This document shows positions 1-7,195 of a stretch of DNA of 11,036 nucleotides, piece by piece. Under the pieces are notes generated by a model. It searched no databases. It was not told the DNA's origin and was given only the letters and a program-made list of their open reading frames with translations. This stretch comes from a bacterium (GTDB lineage Bacteria > Bacteroidota > Ignavibacteria > Kapaibacteriales > UBA2268), in assembly GCA_030426865.1 (NCBI GenBank), contig JAUHXN010000067.1, positions 1 through 11,036 of the forward strand, written 5' to 3'. The first letter of the stretch is position 1. The number at the start of each line of letters is the position of its first letter. The translations under genes were made by a program, and so were the position numbers.

Positions 1-909
1 ATACCTACTGGATGTATATCTTTAGATGCAGCGATTGGAGTTGGGGGGATCCCAAGGGGAAGAATTATTGAAATATTTGGTCCTGAATCTTCCGGAAAAA
101 CAACTGTTTGTTTACATGTGATTGCTGAAGCTCAAAAAAAGGGTGGTTTGGCAGCATTCGTAGACACTGAACACGCATTAGATATAAACTATGCTCAAAG
201 ATTAGGAATAGATTTAAATAATCTACTACTTTCACAACCTGAGTTTGGTGAGCAAGCTTTAGAAATTGTTGAAACACTTGTTAGAAGTGGTGGGGTAGAT
301 GTTGTAGTAGTCGATTCAGTAGCAGCGCTAACACCAAGAGTTGAAATAGAAGGTGATATGGGAGATGCACAAATGGGATCTCAAGCACGATTAATGTCTC
401 AAGCAATGAGAAAGTTAAATGCAGCAATCGGGAAATCAAAGACAACAGTTATTTTTACGAATCAACTTAGAAGTAAGATTGGGGTTATTTATGGGAATCC
501 TGAGACAACGACAGGTGGTAATGCGTTAAAGTTTTATGCTTCTGTTAGATTAGATATTAGAAGAAAAGAAGTTTTAAAAGATGGGACAGATATAATAGGT
601 AATAGAGTTAGAGTAAAAGTACTTAAGAATAAAGTTGCTCCTCCTTTTAAAGAAACTGAATTTGATATAATGTATAATGAAGGTATATCAAAAGTCGGAG
701 ATTTAGTTGATGTAGCTACAACTCATGGCATTGTAAATAAATCAGGTTCTTGGTATACATTTAATGATGAAAGAGTACAAGGAAGAGACGCACTTAAAAA
801 ACTAGTCAGTGAAGATGAGAATTTATTCGAAAGTCTTAAATCTAGTGTACTAGAAGTAATAAGTCCTAAGAAAAAGAAAGATGATAAAGCTGAAGATAAA
901 GTAAAATAA
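1..909 (+). CDS. recA: RecA recombinase, N-terminus outside window
   Basis: RecA forms filaments on single-stranded DNA, performs ATP-dependent strand exchange, and stimulates LexA self-cleavage. The frame is open from base 1 and ends with TAA at 907-909, giving 302 visible residues; aligned to E. coli RecA, about 39 N-terminal residues lie off the left edge. Seen directly: Walker A GPESSGKTT at 79-105, the catalytic glutamate in TEHALD (codon 57, matching E. coli E96), Walker B VVVVDS with its aspartate at 313-315 (matching D144), the L1 region around GDMGDAQMG, and the L2 signature GNPETTTGGNALKFYASVRLDIRR split across codons 164-187. The C-terminal tail is short and lysine-rich with mixed charge, not strongly acidic as in E. 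coli. It is followed six bases later by recX. Identification is certain. Confidence 0.98.
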   Translation: MPTGCISLDAAIGVGGIPRGRIIEIFGPESSGKTTVCLHVIAEAQKKGGLAAFVDTEHALDINYAQRLGIDLNNLLLSQPEFGEQALEIVETLVRSGGVDVVVVDSVAALTPRVEIEGDMGDAQMGSQARLMSQAMRKLNAAIGKSKTTVIFTNQLRSKIGVIYGNPETTTGGNALKFYASVRLDIRRKEVLKDGTDIIGNRVRVKVLKNKVAPPFKETEFDIMYNEGISKVGDLVDVATTHGIVNKSGSWYTFNDERVQGRDALKKLVSEDENLFESLKSSVLEVISPKKKKDDKAEDKVK

Positions 910-915
910 TATACA

Positions 916-1545
916 ATGCACACAGTTTACTCAATTAAAAAAAAGAAATACTCTAAAAAGTATTTTGTAAACTTTGTGGATTTTACTTACGATTCTGTTG
1001 AATTGTGTCTTGATGTTATTATGAAATTCGGAATAACGAAAGACTCGAAATTAGATGATAAAACTATACTTGAAGCAATAGAAGATCAGAATTTAAAAGA
1101 TGCAAAACTTGCAGCTTATAACTTCGTATCATACAAACCAAGGAGTGAATTCGAAGTTAGAGAAAAGCTAAAGACTAAAGATTTTAATAAAAGTAGTATT
1201 GACTTTGCTGTATCTTTCTTATATGAATTTAAGTTGTTGAACGATGAAGAATTTTCTAGGAATTATATAAAGTCATATATTTCTAATAAACCATCTGGAA
1301 AGTATAAACTTACACAGGAACTTAGAAAAAGGGGGATAACTGAAGGTATAATTTCCGAAACTATAAGAAACTTTTATCCAGATGAAGATACTTTAGAATT
1401 AGCTTTGACTGCAGCAAATAAGCATCTCAGAAAAATATCCTACAAACCAAAGGAGAAACAAAGAAAATTAATTTCTGATTTTCTTTCTCGGAGAGGATTT
1501 GAATGGAATATAATTACTGAAACAATTGAGAAAATATTTAAATAA
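916..1545 (+). CDS. recX: RecX, regulator of RecA
   Basis: RecX binds RecA filaments and modulates (usually inhibits) recombinase activity in the cytoplasm. The 209-residue protein has an N-terminal region of about 65 residues and then the three-helix tandem repeats of the family. The clearest signatures are the first-repeat segment YKPRSEFEVREKL (residues 73-85), the second-repeat segment LLNDEEFSRNYIKSYI (107-122) and LTQELRKRGI (132-141). A third repeat covers roughly 158-205. The ATG at 916 lies six bases after the recA stop, so the two are probably co-transcribed and coupled; there is no evident Shine-Dalgarno sequence. The N-terminal region (YSIKKKKYSKKYFVNF...) fits the usual RecX N-terminus, supporting this start over the internal ATG at 1021. 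Confidence 0.93.
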   Translation: MHTVYSIKKKKYSKKYFVNFVDFTYDSVELCLDVIMKFGITKDSKLDDKTILEAIEDQNLKDAKLAAYNFVSYKPRSEFEVREKLKTKDFNKSSIDFAVSFLYEFKLLNDEEFSRNYIKSYISNKPSGKYKLTQELRKRGITEGIISETIRNFYPDEDTLELALTAANKHLRKISYKPKEKQRKLISDFLSRRGFEWNIITETIEKIFK

Positions 1546-1575
1546 AAAAAAAGCCGGTATTACCGGCTTTTTTTA
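1544..1575. terminator. Bidirectional intrinsic terminator between recX and the lipoprotein gene
   Basis: An inverted repeat AAGCCGGTA/TACCGGCTT (1551-1559 and 1561-1569) forms a GC-rich stem with a tiny loop. It is flanked by A residues from 1544 and T residues to 1574. Read on + it ends recA-recX immediately after the recX stop; read on - the A tract becomes the U tract and it ends the lipoprotein transcript 18 bases after its stop codon. The symmetry suits a shared terminator between convergent genes. Confidence 0.93.
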
Positions 1576-1592
1576 ATTATAATTAATGGATT

Positions 1593-3827
1593 CTATTTTT
1601 TCATCCAGAAATGTTCTTGGAAAGTATCACACTTCTCAACATTCCATGTAGTTTCAATAGTATTATAACCGTCTTTTTCAATTATTACAGTATATTTCCC
1701 TTTACATAATTCTTTTGCTAAGTATTGGCCTTCTTTATCAGTTGCTTTATTCTCATATATAACCTTCCCATTTAGCTTTAAAGTGACTTTAGCACCTTCT
1801 ATAGCAGACTTAGATTCATTATCTTTTACAATGAATTTTAGAATAGCATCACAACAGTCATCTTCAGATTCAAGAGTTTTTTCATAATTAAGCTCTTTAT
1901 TGCAACCTAAATCAAATGAGAATTCTATTCCTTCATATCCTTCGGCTGATATAGAAAGACTATAATCATTACCTTCACAAAGTTCATTGAATTCTACAAT
2001 ACCATCAGCATTTGTTTTTAATTCATTTAATTTAGTAGACCCTTTCCAAAGTCTGACAGAAGCATTTTTTAGTATTTCACCTTTGCCATTCTTTATTTTG
2101 ACTTTTACTACTCCTTCACAACAATCAGTATTAGTTTTTTCAAGAGTTTCTGAAAGTGTTTTTTCTTGATCACATCCAACTTCTACTTGAACTTCTCTAT
2201 TTTTATAACCATCTTTTTTATAGACAATCGTATATTTACCTTCACAAAGACCATCTACTATAGCTTTACCATTTTCGACAACTGGGTCTTCTATTGTTTT
2301 TCCATCCTTGTATAAATATACCTTGGTTCCATTTAATACATTACCATCTTTGTCCTTAGGAGTAAATATTAGTATACTGTTACAGCAATCATCATCACTA
2401 CTCATCCAAAAAGTTTCTTGAAAGTCATCACATTTTTCAATATTCCAAGTAGTCTCTATCTTTTCATACCCTTCTCTCTCTATTATAACAGTATATTTTC
2501 CTTTACAAAGACCATCTTCAATCACTATTCCATCAGCAGTAGTTGCTCTTTTTTCAAATATAACTTTACCATCCAGTTTTAATGTGATTTTAGCATCTTT
2601 TAATGCTGATTTCGTTTTTTCATCTTTTACTATGAACTTAAGAACTGCTTCACAACAATCTTCTTCAGTTTCTAATGATTTTTCGAAAGTCAATTCCTGA
2701 TTACAATCTAAATCAAATGAAAATTCAATTCCATTAAATCCTTCAGCTGAAATCGAAATACTATATTCATCACTTTCACATAATTCTTTAAATTCAATGA
2801 ACCCATTCGCATCAGTCTTTAGTTCAGTTAGTTTTTTTGATCCTTTCCAAAGTCTGACAGAAGCATTTTTAATTGCATTACCCAACCCATCTTTTAGTTT
2901 AACTTTTACGATTCCTTCACAACAATCAATACTCTTTTCTTCTAGAGTGTGTTCTAATGTCTTTTCTTCGTCACAACCAATTTCAACTTGTACTTCTTTA
3001 TTTTCATATCCGTCCAATTTATATACTATCGTATATTTGCCTTCACAAAGTCCATCTTGAACAGCAATTCCATTTTCGACTATAGGATCTTGAATTATCT
3101 TATCATTTTTATATATAAATACCTTAGTACCATTTAGTATATTCCCATCTTTATCTTTGGGTTTGAATATGAATACACCATCGCAACAAGTATCTTCCTC
3201 AGATTGTGTGCTTATCATTTTGAAATTAAGTTCCATTGTCTCATCACAATTCTCAATGGTAACCATTTCTTCAATCACTTTATATCCGTCTAATGCTAAA
3301 CGTAATTCATATTCTTCCAAACAAAGTCCTTCAATCTTAACATTTCCATTTTCGTCAGATTTACCTTTCTTCAAGACTTTCATATCTTGTCTAACTTTGA
3401 TTTCAACATTTTTTAAAGAATTACCATCTTCATCTTTAATTGTTAATTCTACTGATCCACAGCAATCATCTTTATCTTCTAGTGTTACAGTTCCGTTTTC
3501 TTTCTTATCTATTTCAGAATAGTTTAAATTCAAAGTTGAGTAGAGAGGGTGCGAAATTGAGAATATCACATTTTCTGAGGGCACAGAAATATTATCAAAT
3601 GAGATGAATCCATTTTCGTCTGAGGTATCAGTTGCAATTATTGCACTTTTATCTATTTCGTGTAGATTAACAATTGCATTTATTACTGGATTGTCTTTAT
3701 TGTCAATTAAATTAGCTGAGTAATTTATGTCAATATCAGAAGGTTTACTCGGTTGGTCTTCCTTACAAGACATCAATATAAGGAGTGATAATAATGATAA
3801 AGTAAAAATCCGTATCATTGAATTCAT
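1593..3827 (-). CDS. Cysteine-rich seven-repeat lipoprotein, probably surface-exposed
   Basis: This is a 744-residue lipoprotein of unknown function. Residues 1-20 form a hydrophobic type II signal peptide ending in ILMS before C21, and the mature start C-K-E-D resembles the Bacteroidota surface lipoprotein export signal. Residues about 31-118 are a cysteine-free beta-rich domain. Seven repeats of 88-92 residues follow, each opening with a Cys-Cys pair (122, 214, 302, 391, 481, 569, 658), then a Cys in an L-C-x-x-x-Y turn, a G-Y/F motif, and a Cys near the end. All 28 non-lipid cysteines fit this pattern. The fold looks like carboxypeptidase-regulatory-like or CNA-B/SpaA-type beta sandwiches (G-K-Y-T-V...G-Y), which are adhesive or stalk modules elsewhere; that role is inference. 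Repeats 2-4 and 5-7 are copies of one block. ATG at 3827 is favoured by GAGG seven bases upstream; M4 is an alternative. No enzymatic motif is visible. Confidence 0.9.
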   Translation of the reverse strand: MNSMIRIFTLSLLSLLILMSCKEDQPSKPSDIDINYSANLIDNKDNPVINAIVNLHEIDKSAIIATDTSDENGFISFDNISVPSENVIFSISHPLYSTLNLNYSEIDKKENGTVTLEDKDDCCGSVELTIKDEDGNSLKNVEIKVRQDMKVLKKGKSDENGNVKIEGLCLEEYELRLALDGYKVIEEMVTIENCDETMELNFKMISTQSEEDTCCDGVFIFKPKDKDGNILNGTKVFIYKNDKIIQDPIVENGIAVQDGLCEGKYTIVYKLDGYENKEVQVEIGCDEEKTLEHTLEEKSIDCCEGIVKVKLKDGLGNAIKNASVRLWKGSKKLTELKTDANGFIEFKELCESDEYSISISAEGFNGIEFSFDLDCNQELTFEKSLETEEDCCEAVLKFIVKDEKTKSALKDAKITLKLDGKVIFEKRATTADGIVIEDGLCKGKYTVIIEREGYEKIETTWNIEKCDDFQETFWMSSDDDCCNSILIFTPKDKDGNVLNGTKVYLYKDGKTIEDPVVENGKAIVDGLCEGKYTIVYKKDGYKNREVQVEVGCDQEKTLSETLEKTNTDCCEGVVKVKIKNGKGEILKNASVRLWKGSTKLNELKTNADGIVEFNELCEGNDYSLSISAEGYEGIEFSFDLGCNKELNYEKTLESEDDCCDAILKFIVKDNESKSAIEGAKVTLKLNGKVIYENKATDKEGQYLAKELCKGKYTVIIEKDGYNTIETTWNVEKCDTFQEHFWMKK
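1596..2393 (-). repeat. Supermodule copy 2 (lipoprotein repeats 5-7)
   Basis: This covers residues 479-744, with Cys-Cys pairs at 481, 569 and 658. It repeats the order of copy 1, and both copies end in a similar phrase (TFWM in repeat 4, HFWM in repeat 7). The protein stops two residues after that phrase, so the gene consists of whole modules with no extra C-terminal domain. Confidence 0.9.
2394..3194 (-). repeat. Supermodule copy 1 (lipoprotein repeats 2-4)
   Basis: This covers residues 212-478: repeats starting at the Cys-Cys pairs 214, 302 and 391. Each resembles its counterpart 267 residues later (801 bases) far more than it resembles its immediate neighbours. By hand alignment repeat 2 and repeat 5 match at about two thirds of positions, and repeat 3 and repeat 6 at about 70%. 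Shared marker phrases are NGTKV..YK, NASVRLWKGS and IETTWN. Confidence 0.9.
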
Positions 3828-3832
3828 AATAG

Positions 3833-3836
3833 CCTC
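3833..3836 (-). promoter_or_regulatory. Weak Shine-Dalgarno before the lipoprotein gene
   Basis: GAGG on the - strand lies seven bases before the ATG at 3827. It is the only clear purine-rich ribosome-binding site among the starts in this window, and it supports M1 rather than M4 as the start. Confidence 0.45.
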
Positions 3837-3861
3837 AAAATAAATTATTAAATATTATTTA

Positions 3862-3891
3862 CAAATATACTAAATAACACATTAAATCAAT
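3862..3891 (-). promoter_or_regulatory. Bacteroidota-type promoter for the lipoprotein gene
   Basis: On the - strand, TATATTTG (3869 down to 3862) matches the Bacteroidota -7 element TAnnTTTG exactly. A TTG at 3890-3888 lies 18 bases upstream, near the -33 position. It sits in the 77-base gap after the PBP2 gene and would start transcription near 3855, leaving a leader of roughly 28 bases. The lipoprotein may therefore be expressed independently of the operon upstream. The intergenic DNA is very AT-rich, so a chance match is possible. Confidence 0.55.
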
Positions 3892-3904
3892 TTTAGTCAC
3901 ATTT

Positions 3905-5752
3905 TTAATTAAAAGAAATGATATTAGTATCAATACTTGGAAGTTCTATACCAATATTCAATGAATCAAGTTTGGGTTCAGGTACTTTATTTCTTTCAGG
4001 ATAGAAATACTCAAGAAGAAGTTGCTTAGCAATTGGTGCACATACACGACCACCCCAACCTGCATTTTCAACCATAACTGCCATTGCAATTTTAGGATTA
4101 TCTTTGGGAGCAAAGCAAGTAAACCATCCATGATCTTTACCATGAGGGTTTTGAGCCGTAGAGGTTTTTCCACAAACATCTAAACCATCAATTCGTGCAT
4201 TACCAGCAGTACCTCCTCCTGCATTTACCACTTGCCACATACCTTCTTTAACAATATCAATCGAATTGGAAGATAACTCTAAATTTTTCTTTTTGTATTC
4301 AATATTCTGAAAAGTTCTAGTCACATTATTGTATATTTTTTTTACAACATGAGGTTGAATCCAAGTGCCACCGTTAGCTATCGCAGCGATATAAGATGCC
4401 ATTTGTATTGGTGTAACTAATATTTCTCCTTGACCAATACCAAAGTTCATAAGCATCCAGCCTGGCACATCATCATTGAATCTTTTATTCATAGTTGTTA
4501 AATCTTGAAAGTTACCTTTCTTTTCACTAGGCAAATCTACACCAGTTAGTTGTCCAAAATTTAACAATCTACCATAGTTTATAACATTCTCAGCACCAAG
4601 TTTTAACGATAATTGATAAAAGAAAGCATTGCAAGACTTTTTAATTGCAGTTTTTACATCTATACTTCCATGATGTCCTAGGCATTTGAAGAATCTGTTT
4701 CCATATTGATATCCACCTTTACAAAGTAATCTAGAGGATTCACTTATAATTCCTTTTTCTAATCCTGCAATTGCAATTAGCATTTTCCATGAAGACCCCG
4801 GAGGGTACTCACTATTGACTGTTCTATCTAAGAAAGGTTTATCAGGATCCGTTATAAGGGAATTATAATAATCCGAAGAAATTCTTCCACTAAACTCTGT
4901 TAAATCAAATGTTGGTGAGCTTGCCATTGCCAAAATTTCACCTGTAGAAGGGTCAATGGCAACAATTGCACCACGTTTTCCTTCTAATAGTTGTTCAGCT
5001 TTGGCTTGTAAATCTGTTTTTATTCCTAAATATAAATCAAAACCATTTTTTGAAATTTTATCTTTCTTACCTTTTTCATACTGAAATACTTGCTGTCCAA
5101 ATTTGTTAACGGCAACAAACTTAACACCTTCATTACCCTTTAAAAGTCCTTCATATTCTTTTTCGATTCCTTGTTTACCAATCGCATCACCAGGCCTATA
5201 GTACTGATAAGTTTCTAATTCTTTCGGTGAAATTTCTTTAGTATAACCTAGTAGATGAGCCATATAAGCATCGGATTGATAAAGTCTTTTCGATTCGATA
5301 ATTACATCTATACCTCTAAGGTATTCAGAATACTCTTCTATACCAGAAATAGTTTCTAAATCAACATCTCGTTGAAATTTTATAGGTAGAAAAGGGGAGA
5401 AGGCATTGTATTTTTCAAACGAATTACTTAGTTCAGTGCTATCTAAATCCACGAGAGAAACTAATAGTGGAAACGCTTCATTACGCCACAAATTTGGGGT
5501 ATAACTAAGTGCAAATGATGATTTATTATGTACAAGTAGATTACCATCAGTGTCAAATATATTTCCTCTGAATGGTTCTTGTATTATTTGTTTAATTGCT
5601 TGGGCTTCACTTGCCTCCTTATATAATAGACCTTTTACAAGTTGCAAATGAGCTAATTTTAAAGTGTACAATGTACAAACTAATATTACAATTACCTTGA
5701 ATATCCTAATTCTAGGAGTTGATATAAATTTATCTGAATAATTATTATCCAT
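3905..5752 (-). CDS. mrdA: Penicillin-binding protein 2 (class B transpeptidase)
   Basis: PBP2 cross-links peptidoglycan during cell elongation, normally with the glycosyltransferase RodA. The 615-residue protein has a short cytoplasmic N-terminus, one membrane anchor (about 17-36), and the pedestal domain starting at EPFRGNIFDTDGNLL (59-73), with LLGYTKEIS (167-175). The transpeptidase domain has SxxK as S320-S-W-K323, SxN as S373-C-N375, and a third box K529-T-S531-T-A-Q where the family normally has K-T/S-G. The following N-P-H-G-K-D-H is typical of Bacteroidota-type PBP2. Length is normal. ATG at 5752 follows the preceding stop by 11 bases and has no Shine-Dalgarno. No rodA, mreC or mreD is adjacent, which is unusual for mrdA; a different elongation-class PBP (FtsI/PBP3) is less likely because no PASTA domain or dcw-cluster neighbour is present. 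Confidence 0.94.
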   Translation of the reverse strand: MDNNYSDKFISTPRIRIFKVIVILVCTLYTLKLAHLQLVKGLLYKEASEAQAIKQIIQEPFRGNIFDTDGNLLVHNKSSFALSYTPNLWRNEAFPLLVSLVDLDSTELSNSFEKYNAFSPFLPIKFQRDVDLETISGIEEYSEYLRGIDVIIESKRLYQSDAYMAHLLGYTKEISPKELETYQYYRPGDAIGKQGIEKEYEGLLKGNEGVKFVAVNKFGQQVFQYEKGKKDKISKNGFDLYLGIKTDLQAKAEQLLEGKRGAIVAIDPSTGEILAMASSPTFDLTEFSGRISSDYYNSLITDPDKPFLDRTVNSEYPPGSSWKMLIAIAGLEKGIISESSRLLCKGGYQYGNRFFKCLGHHGSIDVKTAIKKSCNAFFYQLSLKLGAENVINYGRLLNFGQLTGVDLPSEKKGNFQDLTTMNKRFNDDVPGWMLMNFGIGQGEILVTPIQMASYIAAIANGGTWIQPHVVKKIYNNVTRTFQNIEYKKKNLELSSNSIDIVKEGMWQVVNAGGGTAGNARIDGLDVCGKTSTAQNPHGKDHGWFTCFAPKDNPKIAMAVMVENAGWGGRVCAPIAKQLLLEYFYPERNKVPEPKLDSLNIGIELPSIDTNIISFN

Positions 5753-5763
5753 TATTTTTAATA

Positions 5764-7188
5764 TTAGTTTAAAAGTTTGTTTTTGTAATTAACTTCTACA
5801 TAATTTACTAAAAAGAATAGAATTGCATTGATTATTAAAGTATCTCTAAAAATAAATGTCATTGTAAACATACCAGTTATCAATAGAGAAATTACAGAAA
5901 GGAAAACCCCAATCATTAACCCCTTGTAAAATAAATCAACTTTCAATTTTATACTATAGTAAATAGACTTTACAAACAAAACTGCAAATAGTCCAAAGAA
6001 TGTTAAAGTTAAAGGAATTCCAATTCTAAAAAAGAAATGTAAGAAACTATTATGGATTACAGAAGAGTATCCCATCTTCCCAGTAATAGGATTTCGAAAA
6101 GTAAAAACTGCACCAAATCCCTTCCCAATAAAAGGGGATTCCTTTATTTTTTCAATTACTACTTTCCATTCTTCAAACCTAGAGATAGCAGAAATATCTT
6201 CAGTTCCTTGAGAAGTTGACTCGAATCTAGATTCTAGTGCGAAAATTACGAATTTAAAAATATCTCCAAAAAATATAGAAGCTATTAAATAAGCAAGTAC
6301 AACTGATATTATAAAATAAGATAAAAACCTGATTTTTTCTTTAGAGTTGAGTAGTATAAATATTCCAACAAAATTAACAAATGCTGCGGCCCAAAAGATT
6401 CTAGCAAAAGTAGATGTTAAAGCCCCTAATGTTAGAATCATTATTATAGTTACTAGTATTCTATATTTTGTTTCTTTCTGATAGAAAATAAAAATACAAC
6501 TGAAAGTACTTCCAATAACATACATATATGTATTGTTTCTAATAGTAGAACCAGCTTCATAAGCATAAGTAATATTAGACAAAATGTGTTTGTATATATA
6601 GAATTGTAATAAATCTGAAAATAAGAGAGTGATAGTAAAGACTAAAAGTAATATTACAACATCTTTGTGTGTTGTAAAATACTTTTTCATAGGAAAATAA
6701 AGGAGCATTAATGATAGCAATGTGAATTCTCTAATCCATTCGAAAAATACAGTACTTTCATAAAATACATTAATTAGTGTTAGAGTAGTTAGTATAAAGA
6801 AAGCCAAGAAAAACCATTCTGTTTTAGATTGAATTAGTTTTTCTTTTTTGACCATTACTTGCCAAATAATCCATAGGTAAAGAAATATATTAAGATAAAT
6901 TGAAAATACTACATCAATGGCACTAACTCCACCTCCAGTCGTAGAAGAAAATACCCCTGATACTAATACAACCGAATAAATCCACAATTTAGGATTATAG
7001 ATAAGAAGAGTTAGAAATAACAGCGAAAGTCCAAAAACAATATATACAATCGGAGTTCCTGTTTGTCCTATAGATATATGGAGTATGAATATTGATATCA
7101 ATCCAGAAAGTAGGATAAAAAGAAACTGAGGTATAGAATACTTAGTTGGGTTATATTTATTTAATTCAAGACTATCAATTCGTGACAT
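5764..7188 (-). CDS. O-antigen ligase / Wzy-type polysaccharide polymerase-like membrane protein
   Basis: This 474-residue protein is dominated by about ten to twelve hydrophobic helices. It has one long hydrophilic, presumably periplasmic, loop at about 317-380. Family hallmarks of the Wzy_C/WaaL superfamily are visible: R263 in TFARIFW, S-R-F-E-E-W-K (336-342), the G-K-G-F-G turn (355-359), and H379-N380 in VIHNSFL. Members transfer lipid-linked glycans onto lipid A core (ligase) or extend them (polymerase), and the two activities cannot be told apart from sequence alone. The gene begins seven bases after the stop of the Wzz-like gene and ends 11 bases before PBP2. That pairing suggests the protein acts on chains whose length the Wzz-like protein controls. 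No glycosyltransferases or flippase are in the window. Confidence 0.85.
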   Translation of the reverse strand: MSRIDSLELNKYNPTKYSIPQFLFILLSGLISIFILHISIGQTGTPIVYIVFGLSLLFLTLLIYNPKLWIYSVVLVSGVFSSTTGGGVSAIDVVFSIYLNIFLYLWIIWQVMVKKEKLIQSKTEWFFLAFFILTTLTLINVFYESTVFFEWIREFTLLSLMLLYFPMKKYFTTHKDVVILLLVFTITLLFSDLLQFYIYKHILSNITYAYEAGSTIRNNTYMYVIGSTFSCIFIFYQKETKYRILVTIIMILTLGALTSTFARIFWAAAFVNFVGIFILLNSKEKIRFLSYFIISVVLAYLIASIFFGDIFKFVIFALESRFESTSQGTEDISAISRFEEWKVVIEKIKESPFIGKGFGAVFTFRNPITGKMGYSSVIHNSFLHFFFRIGIPLTLTFFGLFAVLFVKSIYYSIKLKVDLFYKGLMIGVFLSVISLLITGMFTMTFIFRDTLIINAILFFLVNYVEVNYKNKLLN

Positions 7189-7195
7189 TTAGCTT

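Noticed and set aside
1596..3464. Regular repeats that could suggest a CRISPR or satellite array
   Set aside because: The period is about 265 bases, units are diverged, and the frame is intact throughout with protein-level conservation; these are coding repeats of protein domains.
1987..3522. Open frames on the + strand opposite the lipoprotein gene (1987-2169, 2797-3060, 3157-3522)
   Set aside because: They read as serine/phenylalanine-rich mirror images of the Glu/Lys-rich repeats, recur with the repeats, and have no start signals; they are shadows.
3958..4179. Second - strand frame inside the PBP2 gene
   Set aside because: It lies entirely within the transpeptidase domain whose own frame carries the catalytic motifs; no independent signal supports it, and no frameshift in PBP2 is needed.
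5764..7188. Possible RodA/SEDS partner of PBP2
   Set aside because: The helices and the SRFEEWK, GKGFG and HN motifs fit the Wzy/WaaL superfamily; I see no SEDS signature.
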